The notes beneath the pieces were generated by a model that was not told the DNA's origin, did not search any database, and saw nothing but the letters and a program-made list of their open reading frames with translations. DNA of 64,000 nucleotides from contig JAQUVD010000007.1 of NCBI GenBank assembly GCA_028693555.1, forward strand, positions 1 through 64,000, written 5' to 3'. The DNA comes from Hespellia sp. GTDB taxonomy: Bacteria; Bacillota; Clostridia; Lachnospirales; Lachnospiraceae. Made by a program: the position numbers and the translations under genes. Positions 41,730 to 48,953 of the stretch are shown one piece after another (the first letter of the stretch is position 1; every line of letters starts with the position of its first letter).

Positions 41730-42383
41730 ATGAGTACACAAACAGATGTAACAACAAATGAAACAAAAACAGCAACGAATGAGAAGGCAAAGGTGAAAAT
41801 TCAGGCAATCGTGCAGGTTGGTATGCTTGCGGCAATCGCAACGGTACTGATGTTATTCGAGATTCCACTTCCGTTTGCGCCATCGTTCTATGAGATTGAT
41901 TTTAGTGAAGTACCTGTGTTGATTGGATGTTTTGTCATGGGTCCTGTTGCGGGGGCGATGATTGAATTGGTAAAGATTTTACTGAACTTCATCATCAATG
42001 GAACAATCACAGCAGGTGTGGGAGAATTGGCAAACTTCTTAGTTGGATGCTCGCTCTGTGTTCCTGCCGGGATTATTTATCGCAAGACACGTACCAGAAA
42101 AGGAGCCTTGATTGGTATGATTACAGGAACGTTTGTTATGACAGCGGTTGGATGTTTCTTAAATGCGTATCTGTTGCTTCCGACCTATGCAAAAGCATTT
42201 GAGATGCCAATTGATGCATTAGTAGGAATGGGAACAGCAGTGAATCCGTCCATTGACAGTTTGATGACTTTTGTAATTTTTGCCGTCGCACCGTTTAATT
42301 TATTAAAGGGATTTCTGGTGTCATTGATTGTGTTCTTGATCTATAAGAAGATCAGTCCGATTTTCCGTATGCACCAGAAATAA
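41730..42383 (+). CDS. ribU: Riboflavin ECF transporter S component
   Basis: A 217-residue protein with a polar N-terminal tail of about 25 residues and about six membrane helices. It carries EIPLPFAPSFYEIDFSEVPVLIG, split here by the loop that recognises riboflavin in RibU, and NPSIDSL. Control by an FMN riboswitch just upstream confirms riboflavin uptake. It works with EcfA/A'/EcfT encoded elsewhere. AAGGAGAAGG precedes the ATG. Confidence 0.93.
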   Translation: MSTQTDVTTNETKTATNEKAKVKIQAIVQVGMLAAIATVLMLFEIPLPFAPSFYEIDFSEVPVLIGCFVMGPVAGAMIELVKILLNFIINGTITAGVGELANFLVGCSLCVPAGIIYRKTRTRKGALIGMITGTFVMTAVGCFLNAYLLLPTYAKAFEMPIDALVGMGTAVNPSIDSLMTFVIFAVAPFNLLKGFLVSLIVFLIYKKISPIFRMHQK

Positions 42384-42428
42384 GATTGTTTCTGAAAAAA
42401 ACCATAAAATAGGAAAACATATAAAAGA

Positions 42429-42464
42429 AATTATGCTAAGATACTTGTTAGCATAATTTTTTTT
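42429..42464 (+). terminator. Terminator after ribU
   Basis: ATTATGCTAA pairs with TTAGCATAAT around a short loop and is followed by eight T residues. Confidence 0.8.
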
Positions 42465-42480
42465 GATGGAAGGTGTATGT

Positions 42481-42831
42481 ATGAAATTTATGAAACAATT
42501 TGGCATTATCCTCTTTATTACATTTTTAGGAGAGGTGCTTAAGGCGGTGATTCCGCTCCCGATTCCTGCAAGTATTTACGGACTGATGCTGATGTTAATT
42601 GCGTTGATGACTGGTATAGTGAAGATCGAGGATGTAAAACAGGCAGGGCGTTTTCTGATTGAAGTCATGCCAATGATGTTTATTCCGGCAGCGGTCGGAA
42701 TCATTGCGGCATGGCCGGTACTTGAGCCGATTCTGGGGTCGGTGGTAATCATTACGATTGTATCCACAGTTCTCGTAATGGGAATTGCCGGAAGAGTGAC
42801 ACAGTTTGTGAATCGGATTGGGAGGAAATGA
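42481..42831 (+). CDS. CidA/LrgA family holin-like protein
   Basis: A 116-residue protein of four hydrophobic helices, with FLGEVLKAVIPLPIPASIYGL and PMMFIPAAVGI, the CidA/LrgA hallmarks. It is encoded directly before an LrgB-type partner. These pairs form membrane complexes that influence murein hydrolase activity and, in some bacteria, export or uptake of small acids such as pyruvate. The start at 42481 has GGAAGGTG upstream. Confidence 0.9.
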   Translation: MKFMKQFGIILFITFLGEVLKAVIPLPIPASIYGLMLMLIALMTGIVKIEDVKQAGRFLIEVMPMMFIPAAVGIIAAWPVLEPILGSVVIITIVSTVLVMGIAGRVTQFVNRIGRK

Positions 42832-42833
42832 TT

Positions 42834-43526
42834 ATGAAAGAAATCATTAGTAATTCCACGTTTTTTGGCGTGATGATCTGCATCATCAGCTATGAGATCG
42901 GATTAATCATCAAGCGGAAATGGAAAAAATCATTCTTAAATCCGCTGCTGATATCGATTGTTATTGTAATTCTTATCTTGCTGGCATTTCATGTAGATTA
43001 CGATAAATTCAATGAGGGCGCAAAATATTTAAGTTATCTGCTGACACCGGCGACGGTATGTCTTGCGATTCCGCTGTATGAGCAGATTGCATTGTTAAAG
43101 AGCAATTGGAAGGGAATCGTGGCTGGAATCTCGGCGGGCGTGCTTACAAGTATGGTCTGTGTTCTCGGAATGTCGATGCTGTTTCAGTTGTCACATGAAG
43201 AATATGTTACCCTGCTTCCCAAGTCTATCACAACGGCGATCGGCATGGGAATCTCGGAGGAGATGGGGGGAATTGTAACCATTACGGTTGCGGTCATCAT
43301 TGTAACCGGCGTGTTAGGAAATGTAATTGCAGAGCTTGTATGTAAACTCTTTCGCATTACGGACCCAATTGCAAAAGGGATTGGAATTGGAACAGCAGCC
43401 CATGCAGTCGGAACCAGTAAAGCGTTGGAAATGGGAGAAATAGAAGGGGCAATGAGCAGCTTAGCGGTTGCGGTCGCAGGACTTATGACGGTGATTGCTG
43501 CATCAATATTTGCACAGTTTTTGTAG
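42834..43526 (+). CDS. LrgB/CidB family membrane protein
   Basis: A 230-residue protein with about seven helices and the LrgB pattern FNEGAKYLSYLLTPATVCLAIPLY and LPKSITTAIGMGISEEMGG, then GIGTAAHAVGTSKALEMGEIEGAMS. It works with the CidA/LrgA protein upstream. The ATG at 42834 has GGGAGG 8 bases upstream, better than the ATG at 42828 inside the preceding stop region. A cytidylate-kinase-like gene follows after 13 bases. Confidence 0.92.
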   Translation: MKEIISNSTFFGVMICIISYEIGLIIKRKWKKSFLNPLLISIVIVILILLAFHVDYDKFNEGAKYLSYLLTPATVCLAIPLYEQIALLKSNWKGIVAGISAGVLTSMVCVLGMSMLFQLSHEEYVTLLPKSITTAIGMGISEEMGGIVTITVAVIIVTGVLGNVIAELVCKLFRITDPIAKGIGIGTAAHAVGTSKALEMGEIEGAMSSLAVAVAGLMTVIAASIFAQFL

Positions 43527-43539
43527 GAGGGAAGAAGAG

Positions 43540-44109
43540 ATGATTATTACAATTGCCAGAGAATGCGGAAGCAGTGGATTTGAAATTGGGCAGAAGCTTG
43601 CAGAGAAGTTCGGCATCGAATTCTATGATAAGACGAAATTGGTGGAAGAAATGAAAAAACGGGGGAATTACAATGAACACCGCGATTTTTTTGAAGAGAC
43701 ACCGATGAACAGTTTCCTCTATGGAATCGCAATGGGAAATGGAGATTCTACGATACAGACAAGAACATTTGACATGATTCGCGAAATGGTCCAGGGGAAA
43801 GATTTTGTTATGATTGGGAGATGTTCGAATTATATTTTTCGCGATCTGCCGGATACGACTCGCGTGTTTATCCATGCAGACAGAGAAAAACGGATTGAAA
43901 AAGTCAAAAATGCAGAGGGATATTCGAAACTGAAAGCAAAGGCGTATGTAGAAAAGACAGATGAAAAGAGAGCAGCCTTTCATGAGTACTGTACAGAAGA
44001 AAAATGGGGGGAAGCAAAACACTACGATCTCTGCCTGAACGCAGGCGTGACCGGTGTGGAAAATGCAGTCGAGATCATCACAGATTTCATACAAAGAAGA
44101 ACGTATTAG
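43540..44109 (+). CDS. Cytidylate kinase-like family protein
   Basis: A 189-residue P-loop kinase-like protein. Its loop is RECGSSGFEIGQ (residues 7-18), then MIGRCSNYIF and a lid with DEKRAAFHEYCTEEKWGEAKHYDLCLNAG. It is the same family as the gene at 28045 but not a close copy. Substrate unknown. AGGAGGGAAGAAGAG precedes the ATG. The stop overlaps by 4 bases the end of the convergent minus-strand gene. Confidence 0.85.
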   Translation: MIITIARECGSSGFEIGQKLAEKFGIEFYDKTKLVEEMKKRGNYNEHRDFFEETPMNSFLYGIAMGNGDSTIQTRTFDMIREMVQGKDFVMIGRCSNYIFRDLPDTTRVFIHADREKRIEKVKNAEGYSKLKAKAYVEKTDEKRAAFHEYCTEEKWGEAKHYDLCLNAGVTGVENAVEIITDFIQRRTY

Positions 44110-44873
44110 CCGGGAGGTATGAACTCCGTCACGTGTCTTCGATATCGGATCGGAAACAGATTGCGTTGACAACGGTAATTTTCACGCGGTTTAATTGCAA
44201 TCGTCTCGAAGAACTCTTTCCACAAATCAATAAAAGGATCATCGGAATCTTCCAGATGACTGAGGCGCAGAAATTCATCATCAGACAGGGATGTAAGGTA
44301 ATACTCCTGATCTGCCGGATGGATGACTGCGCTTTTTCGATTGTCATCGATAATCATCCAGTTCTCAGAAGGCATGCGATCTGCAAAGTGCGGTGCGATA
44401 AAGATGAGAACATCGGACTTTGGCTCGATGTGGGCTGCCAGTACATTACCCTTCATGTTTAGAAAACGGACAAATTCACGAAAAAAATGTGCTTCGTTTC
44501 CAACGGCACGGTTGATCTCAAAGATAGCAGAGACGGCTGGAAACTGAATCATGTCGGTAATTTGTCTGCCGTAATGGAAGCCAAGCAGTAAAAAGCGGTA
44601 AATGATGTCCGCTTTATCGGGCGAGGCAGACATTGCGCAGCGATAGACCATCTGGTATGCGTAGCTGGAAATCTTTTTCTGGATGGAATCAATCACGTTA
44701 TTCGCTTTGTGAGAATCAGAGTCCGTATGCCGGTAATCGCAGAATAGCTCGTATTCAACCACAGGTTCAATCAATAAGCGGATATTCTGCTGCCCCAGCT
44801 TTGACGCCCAGGCATCGTAGATGCAGGTTAAAATGCCTTCCAGACTGTCGTCACAGGTAAATATGGTTGCCAT
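44106..44873 (-). CDS. TIGR03915-family putative DNA-repair/metabolism protein
   Basis: A 255-residue protein starting MATIFTCDDSLEGILTCIYDAW, the classic N-terminus of the TIGR03915 family. It ends with the conserved WKEFFETIAIKPRENYRCQRNLFP block and RYRRHVTEF. The family is always linked to a radical-SAM partner (TIGR03916), as here 46 bases upstream on the same strand, and sometimes is fused to a uracil-DNA-glycosylase-like domain. The biochemical role is unproven, but DNA repair or base modification is inferred. The start at 44873 has AAAGGAG nearby. Confidence 0.88.
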   Translation of the reverse strand: MATIFTCDDSLEGILTCIYDAWASKLGQQNIRLLIEPVVEYELFCDYRHTDSDSHKANNVIDSIQKKISSYAYQMVYRCAMSASPDKADIIYRFLLLGFHYGRQITDMIQFPAVSAIFEINRAVGNEAHFFREFVRFLNMKGNVLAAHIEPKSDVLIFIAPHFADRMPSENWMIIDDNRKSAVIHPADQEYYLTSLSDDEFLRLSHLEDSDDPFIDLWKEFFETIAIKPRENYRCQRNLFPIRYRRHVTEFIPPG

Positions 44874-44919
44874 GGTCCTCGCTCCTTTCAAAAATGTTCT
44901 GTGGAAATATGGCGGTTGG

Positions 44920-46389
44920 TTAGTGAACTGCAAATTGTGTATCAAACAGAGATAACTGTTGGTAAGTCTGTGGGTGTTCGATATCCCATGCAGAATGATG
45001 TTCCTCGCCGGTGAGCTGGCGGGTGATAAAATCCTCTTCAATACGCAGATGATACTGCATCTTTCCCTTGCAGGTGATGAAATATCGGGCGCGCTTTAGC
45101 ACAACACCAATCTTTTTCAGTGCATCAAAATCCAGATTGCCGCCTTTGCGTGCGTTGATAATCCGATAGGCGGATTTATTTCCGATGCCGGGTACCTTCA
45201 GAAGCGTCGCATAGTCAGCGGTATTAACCTCAACCGGAAAAATCTCAAGATGCCGTAGAGCCCAGTCACATTTCGGGTCCAGAAAGATGTTGAAATTTGG
45301 TCGGTCTGCTGTAAGCAGATCTTGTGCCTGAAATCCGTAAAACCGCAGGAGCCAGTCCGCTTGATACAGCCGGTGCTCACGCAGCAGAGGCGGCGCTGTA
45401 TCGAGAGAAGGCAGGTGGGCATCTTCGTTCAAGGGAACATAAGCAGAAAAGAAGACCCGTTTTAAATCAAACTGTTGATACAGCTTCTGCGTGGTAGTAA
45501 GTAACTGATAATCATTCTCACCGGTCGCGCCGATTATCATCTGTGTACTCTGTCCAGCCGGGACGAAAGGGTCCGGACGCGATATAGATGGAGCGGAAAA
45601 AGAAGGGGCAGGAATCAGTGAATCGGTACCGGAAGATGTGGAAGTGATACCTGCGTGATAAGCGGATGATTCGTGAATCCTGCTTGGCTGCGCTGTATCA
45701 AATATCGTTTCCGAGAGATAGCGGTTCGCTGAACTGCGGTCCATCAGCGCATCTTTCCCGACAGAGAGACGATGTTCAGCAATTCCCTTTTGTACAAGTG
45801 CCATAGGTGTCAGTATGGATGACTGCGTTTTGTGAGGCGCAAGCTCCTGCAGACCTTCTGCGGTTGGCAGCTCCAGATTAATGCTCATACGATCTACGAT
45901 ATATCCAAGCTTCTCAATCAGCTCCTGCGGGGCATTCGGAATTGCTTTTACATGGATGTACCCGTTAAAATGATACTGATTGCGCAGCATGTAGATGGAA
46001 TGGTACATCAGTTCCATGGTATAGGCAGGGTTCTTGACAACACCGGAGCTCAAAAAGAGCCCTTCGATATAGTTGCGTCGGTAGAACTCGATGACAAGCT
46101 GACAGATATCTTCCGGTGAGAAGGTCGTGCGAACGCGGTCGTTGCCCGCGCGGTTGAGGCAGTACTTGCAGTCATAGACACACTCATTACTCTGGAGAAT
46201 CTTAAGGAGAGAGACGCAACGTCCATCTGCTGAAAAACTGTGACAGATGCCATCAGCACAAGAGTTGCCGAGGCTTCCCTTTCTGCCGCGACGGTCGACG
46301 CCACTGGAAGTGCAGGCAACATCGTACTTGGCGGCATCGGCGAGAATATGAAGTTTATCCTGTAAAGAAAGATTCTGATCGATCAGTTC
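44920..46389 (-). CDS. Putative DNA-modification radical SAM protein (TIGR03916)
   Basis: A 489-residue protein. Cys71, Cys75 and Cys78 (CVYDCKYC) form the radical-SAM 4Fe-4S site; an earlier Cys-rich segment (residues 45-50) may hold another metal. HNAR-like SINLELPTAEGLQ follows in the barrel, then a helix-hairpin-helix DNA-binding motif LLKVPGIGNKSAYRIINAR near residues 403-421. Paired with the TIGR03915 gene, it likely modifies or repairs DNA with S-adenosylmethionine chemistry, though no product is known. The start has GAAGGGA upstream; an in-frame ATG at 46419 is possible. Confidence 0.87.
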   Translation of the reverse strand, partial: ELIDQNLSLQDKLHILADAAKYDVACTSSGVDRRGRKGSLGNSCADGICHSFSADGRCVSLLKILQSNECVYDCKYCLNRAGNDRVRTTFSPEDICQLVIEFYRRNYIEGLFLSSGVVKNPAYTMELMYHSIYMLRNQYHFNGYIHVKAIPNAPQELIEKLGYIVDRMSINLELPTAEGLQELAPHKTQSSILTPMALVQKGIAEHRLSVGKDALMDRSSANRYLSETIFDTAQPSRIHESSAYHAGITSTSSGTDSLIPAPSFSAPSISRPDPFVPAGQSTQMIIGATGENDYQLLTTTQKLYQQFDLKRVFFSAYVPLNEDAHLPSLDTAPPLLREHRLYQADWLLRFYGFQAQDLLTADRPNFNIFLDPKCDWALRHLEIFPVEVNTADYATLLKVPGIGNKSAYRIINARKGGNLDFDALKKIGVVLKRARYFITCKGKMQYHLRIEEDFITRQLTGEEHHSAWDIEHPQTYQQLSLFDTQFAVH

Positions 46390-46568
46390 CATAAGATACG
46401 TCCCTTCTATCGAAAACATGTTCCGAACATGCGTTTGTACAAATCATAACATTTTATTTTCAAGAATGCAATGGGGTTTCTATAAATTTCAGAAAAATAT
46501 ACATGAAAGAATTGCCAGAGTGGTGTAAAATAAATTACGGTATAAAATCTCAATGATGGAGGAGCTTC

Positions 46569-47258
46569 ATGAACAAAATACTATTACTTGAGGATGACAG
46601 AACATTGTGTCAGGGAATTGTTCTTGCCATTCAAAGTGCTGACACTGCAATCATGCCATGTCATACCAAAAAGGAAGCGAAGGAATTGCTGCGAAGCGAG
46701 GCGTTCGAACTTGCGATACTTGATGTGAATCTTCCGGATGGAAGCGGGCTGGACCTGCTTCGTGAAATTCGCACGGAAAGTGCACTTCCGGTGATTCTTC
46801 TTACGGCGAATGATACGGAGATGGATATAGTCGCGGGGTTGGAGACCGGAGCAGATGATTATATTGCAAAGCCATTTTCACTTGCCATTTTAAGAGCGAG
46901 AGTACATACACAGCTTCGGCGCACCCGTGCAGAAGCCGGCGCAGGGAAGGTTTACAGACAGGATGCGCTGCGGTTTGATTTTGAACGCATGGAATATGAT
47001 CGGGGCGGAAAACGGCTGGAACTGAGCAAAACAGAACAGAAATTACTGCGATGTCTGGTGGATAACCGTGGACTGACACTTCCGCGCGAGCGTCTGCAGG
47101 AACTGGTCTGGTCTGACGGTGCTGACTATGTCGATGAAAATGCACTGTCGGTAGCGGTAAAACGACTGCGTGATAAGCTGGAGAATACACCGTCGAAACC
47201 GCAGTATATCAAGACGGTCTATGGAATTGGTTATCAGTGGGTGGTGGATCATGAATAG
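46569..47258 (+). CDS. OmpR-family response regulator
   Basis: A 229-residue protein with a receiver domain (1-115: LLEDD, the phosphoacceptor in LAILDVNLPDG, KP in IAKPFS) and a winged-helix C-terminal domain (about 130-229, with NRGLTLPRERLQELVW and SVAVKRLRDKLE). The next gene starts inside its end. It likely activates the ABC exporter 1 kb downstream through paired repeats at 48177-48207. Confidence 0.93.
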   Translation: MNKILLLEDDRTLCQGIVLAIQSADTAIMPCHTKKEAKELLRSEAFELAILDVNLPDGSGLDLLREIRTESALPVILLTANDTEMDIVAGLETGADDYIAKPFSLAILRARVHTQLRRTRAEAGAGKVYRQDALRFDFERMEYDRGGKRLELSKTEQKLLRCLVDNRGLTLPRERLQELVWSDGADYVDENALSVAVKRLRDKLENTPSKPQYIKTVYGIGYQWVVDHE

Positions 47259-48159
47259 GATCAATCTGTTTGCAGCAGTACTGCTCGTGCTTCTTGCTGT
47301 CAGCATTGTTTTGTGGTATCGGCATAAGACGAGACGCACGATGGAAATGATGGATCGGATGCTGGATGCCGCAATTCGCGGTGATTTTCTGGAGTCGCAT
47401 TTCGACGAGAGCCTGCTATCGGCAGTGGAGACGAAGCTGGCGCATTATCTGGCAGCCTCGGAAGTCTCTGCGAAGAATCTGACCGTGGAAAAGGATAAGA
47501 TCAAGTCACTCATTGGAGATATTTCCCATCAGACAAAAACACCGATTGCCAATATTCTGCTCTACAGCCAATTGCTGCAGGAGCAGAAGCTGCCACAGTC
47601 AGCGAGGGATTGTGTGGTTCCACTGAATGCACAGGCTGAGAAGCTTCGGTTCTTGGTTGAATCGCTGGTAAAGACATCACGGCTTGAGAGTGGAATCCTG
47701 ATATTGAATCCGGAACAGACTTCGGTTGACGAGCTGCTGCGCATCGTGATGGGGCAGATTCGCCCGCTGGCTGAGGCGAAACGAATTTCCATATCCTGTG
47801 CCAAAACCGAACTCTGTGCACAGTTCGATCTGAAGTGGACGGCAGAGGCTCTTTATAATCTGCTGGATAATGCGGTGAAGTATACACCGGAGGGGGGAAG
47901 CGTCACAGTCCAAGTGTCTGGATATGAATTGTTTTGTAAAATCACAGTGACAGATACAGGGATTGGAATTGCAGAAGAGGAGCACGCGAAAATCTTTGCA
48001 AGATTTTATCGCTCCCCATCCGTCTCAAAGGAGCCGGGAGTCGGGATCGGATTGTATCTGACCCGCCAGATTGCAGTGGTGCAGGGCGGCTATGTGAAAG
48101 TAGAATCAACGCCCGGAAAAGGTGCATCCTTTTCCATCTTTCTGCCATCGGGGAAATAG
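47251..48159 (+). CDS. Sensor histidine kinase (two-component system)
   Basis: A 302-residue kinase with one N-terminal membrane helix (about 5-23), a short linker and no large extracellular sensor. H-box GDISHQTKTPIANIL carries the phosphoacceptor. The ATPase domain has an N-box NLLDNAVKYT and a G-box VGIGLYLTRQ. It overlaps the response regulator by 8 bases, so synthesis is coupled. Intramembrane-sensing kinases of this size often work with ABC exporters to detect antimicrobial peptides; the adjacent FtsX-type exporter fits this. Confidence 0.92.
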   Translation: MNRINLFAAVLLVLLAVSIVLWYRHKTRRTMEMMDRMLDAAIRGDFLESHFDESLLSAVETKLAHYLAASEVSAKNLTVEKDKIKSLIGDISHQTKTPIANILLYSQLLQEQKLPQSARDCVVPLNAQAEKLRFLVESLVKTSRLESGILILNPEQTSVDELLRIVMGQIRPLAEAKRISISCAKTELCAQFDLKWTAEALYNLLDNAVKYTPEGGSVTVQVSGYELFCKITVTDTGIGIAEEEHAKIFARFYRSPSVSKEPGVGIGLYLTRQIAVVQGGYVKVESTPGKGASFSIFLPSGK

Positions 48160-48176
48160 AATCTGTCAAAACTGTT

Positions 48177-48226
48177 AGATTCTGGAGCCGGTTCGAAAGA
48201 TTCTGGAAAGATTGTTGTGGTATAGT
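48177..48226 (+). promoter_or_regulatory. Promoter with paired response-regulator sites
   Basis: AGATTCTGGA occurs at 48177-48186 and again at 48198-48207, exactly 21 bp apart (two helical turns). The second copy covers the -35 region of TATAGT at 48221-48226. This is the usual design of an OmpR-type activated promoter, feeding the ABC exporter genes. The sites are seen; the binding protein is inferred. Confidence 0.6.
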
Positions 48227-48257
48227 CTGTATTGTAGAAAAGCAATACAGACTTTTT
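48224..48257 (+). terminator. Terminator between the two-component genes and the ABC genes
   Basis: AGTCTGTATTG and CAATACAGACT form an 11-bp stem followed by TTTT. It overlaps the likely start point of the ABC promoter. Confidence 0.7.
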
Positions 48258-48275
48258 CGTTAGGGGGAAGACAAT

Positions 48276-48953
48276 ATGATGATTTTACAGACAGAAAATT
48301 TGAAAAAGATATATGGGGTTGGAGACACTGCAGTCCACGCGTTGGACGGCGTCAGTATGTCGGTGGAAAAAGGAGAATTTGCTGCGATTGTCGGGACATC
48401 CGGTTCAGGAAAATCTACACTGCTTCATATGCTGGGCGGACTGGACCGTCCAACATCAGGTACGGTGACAGTGGATGGACGCAACATCTTTTCACTGAAG
48501 GATGAGGAGCTGACCATCTTTCGCCGCCGCAAGATTGGATTTGTATTTCAAAACTACAATCTTGTACCCGTGTTAAATGTATACGAAAACATTGTCCTGC
48601 CGGTTCAGCTGGACGGACATGAACCGGAGGCGGGTTATGTAAAGCAGATCGTCGATACACTGGGACTTTCGGAAAAGCTTGAGAATCTTCCGGCAAATCT
48701 TTCCGGTGGTCAACAGCAGAGAGTGGCAATTGCCCGCGCATTGGCAGCGAAGCCCGCCATACTGCTGGCGGATGAGCCGACCGGAAATCTGGACAGCCGA
48801 ACCAGTATGGATGTGATGAGTCTTTTAAAAGTGACCAGCCAGATGTTTGGGCAGACAGTGGTTATGATTACACACAATGAAGAACTTGCGCAGATGGCAG
48901 ACCGTATCCTTCGGATCGAGGATGGCAAAGTGACAGGTGGTGAGCGTGCATGA
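48276..48953 (+). CDS. ABC transporter ATP-binding protein (MacB/LolD type)
   Basis: A 225-residue ATPase: Walker A GTSGSGKST, Q-loop VFQNYNLVPVLNV, signature LSGGQQQRVAIARAL and Walker B LLADEPTGNLD, with the H-loop in MITHNEE. It is the LolD/MacB/BceA type. The stop overlaps the permease ATG (ATGA), so the two are coupled. It powers export or mechanical transfer of a peptide or lipid-type substrate; the two-component system upstream suggests antimicrobial peptide defence. Confidence 0.95.
   Translation: MMILQTENLKKIYGVGDTAVHALDGVSMSVEKGEFAAIVGTSGSGKSTLLHMLGGLDRPTSGTVTVDGRNIFSLKDEELTIFRRRKIGFVFQNYNLVPVLNVYENIVLPVQLDGHEPEAGYVKQIVDTLGLSEKLENLPANLSGGQQQRVAIARALAAKPAILLADEPTGNLDSRTSMDVMSLLKVTSQMFGQTVVMITHNEELAQMADRILRIEDGKVTGGERA

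Noticed and set aside
43483-44172. 229-codon minus-strand open frame over the cytidylate-kinase-like gene
   Set aside because: The plus-strand gene has P-loop motifs and a strong ribosome site; the antisense product is Cys/Phe/His-rich with no family.
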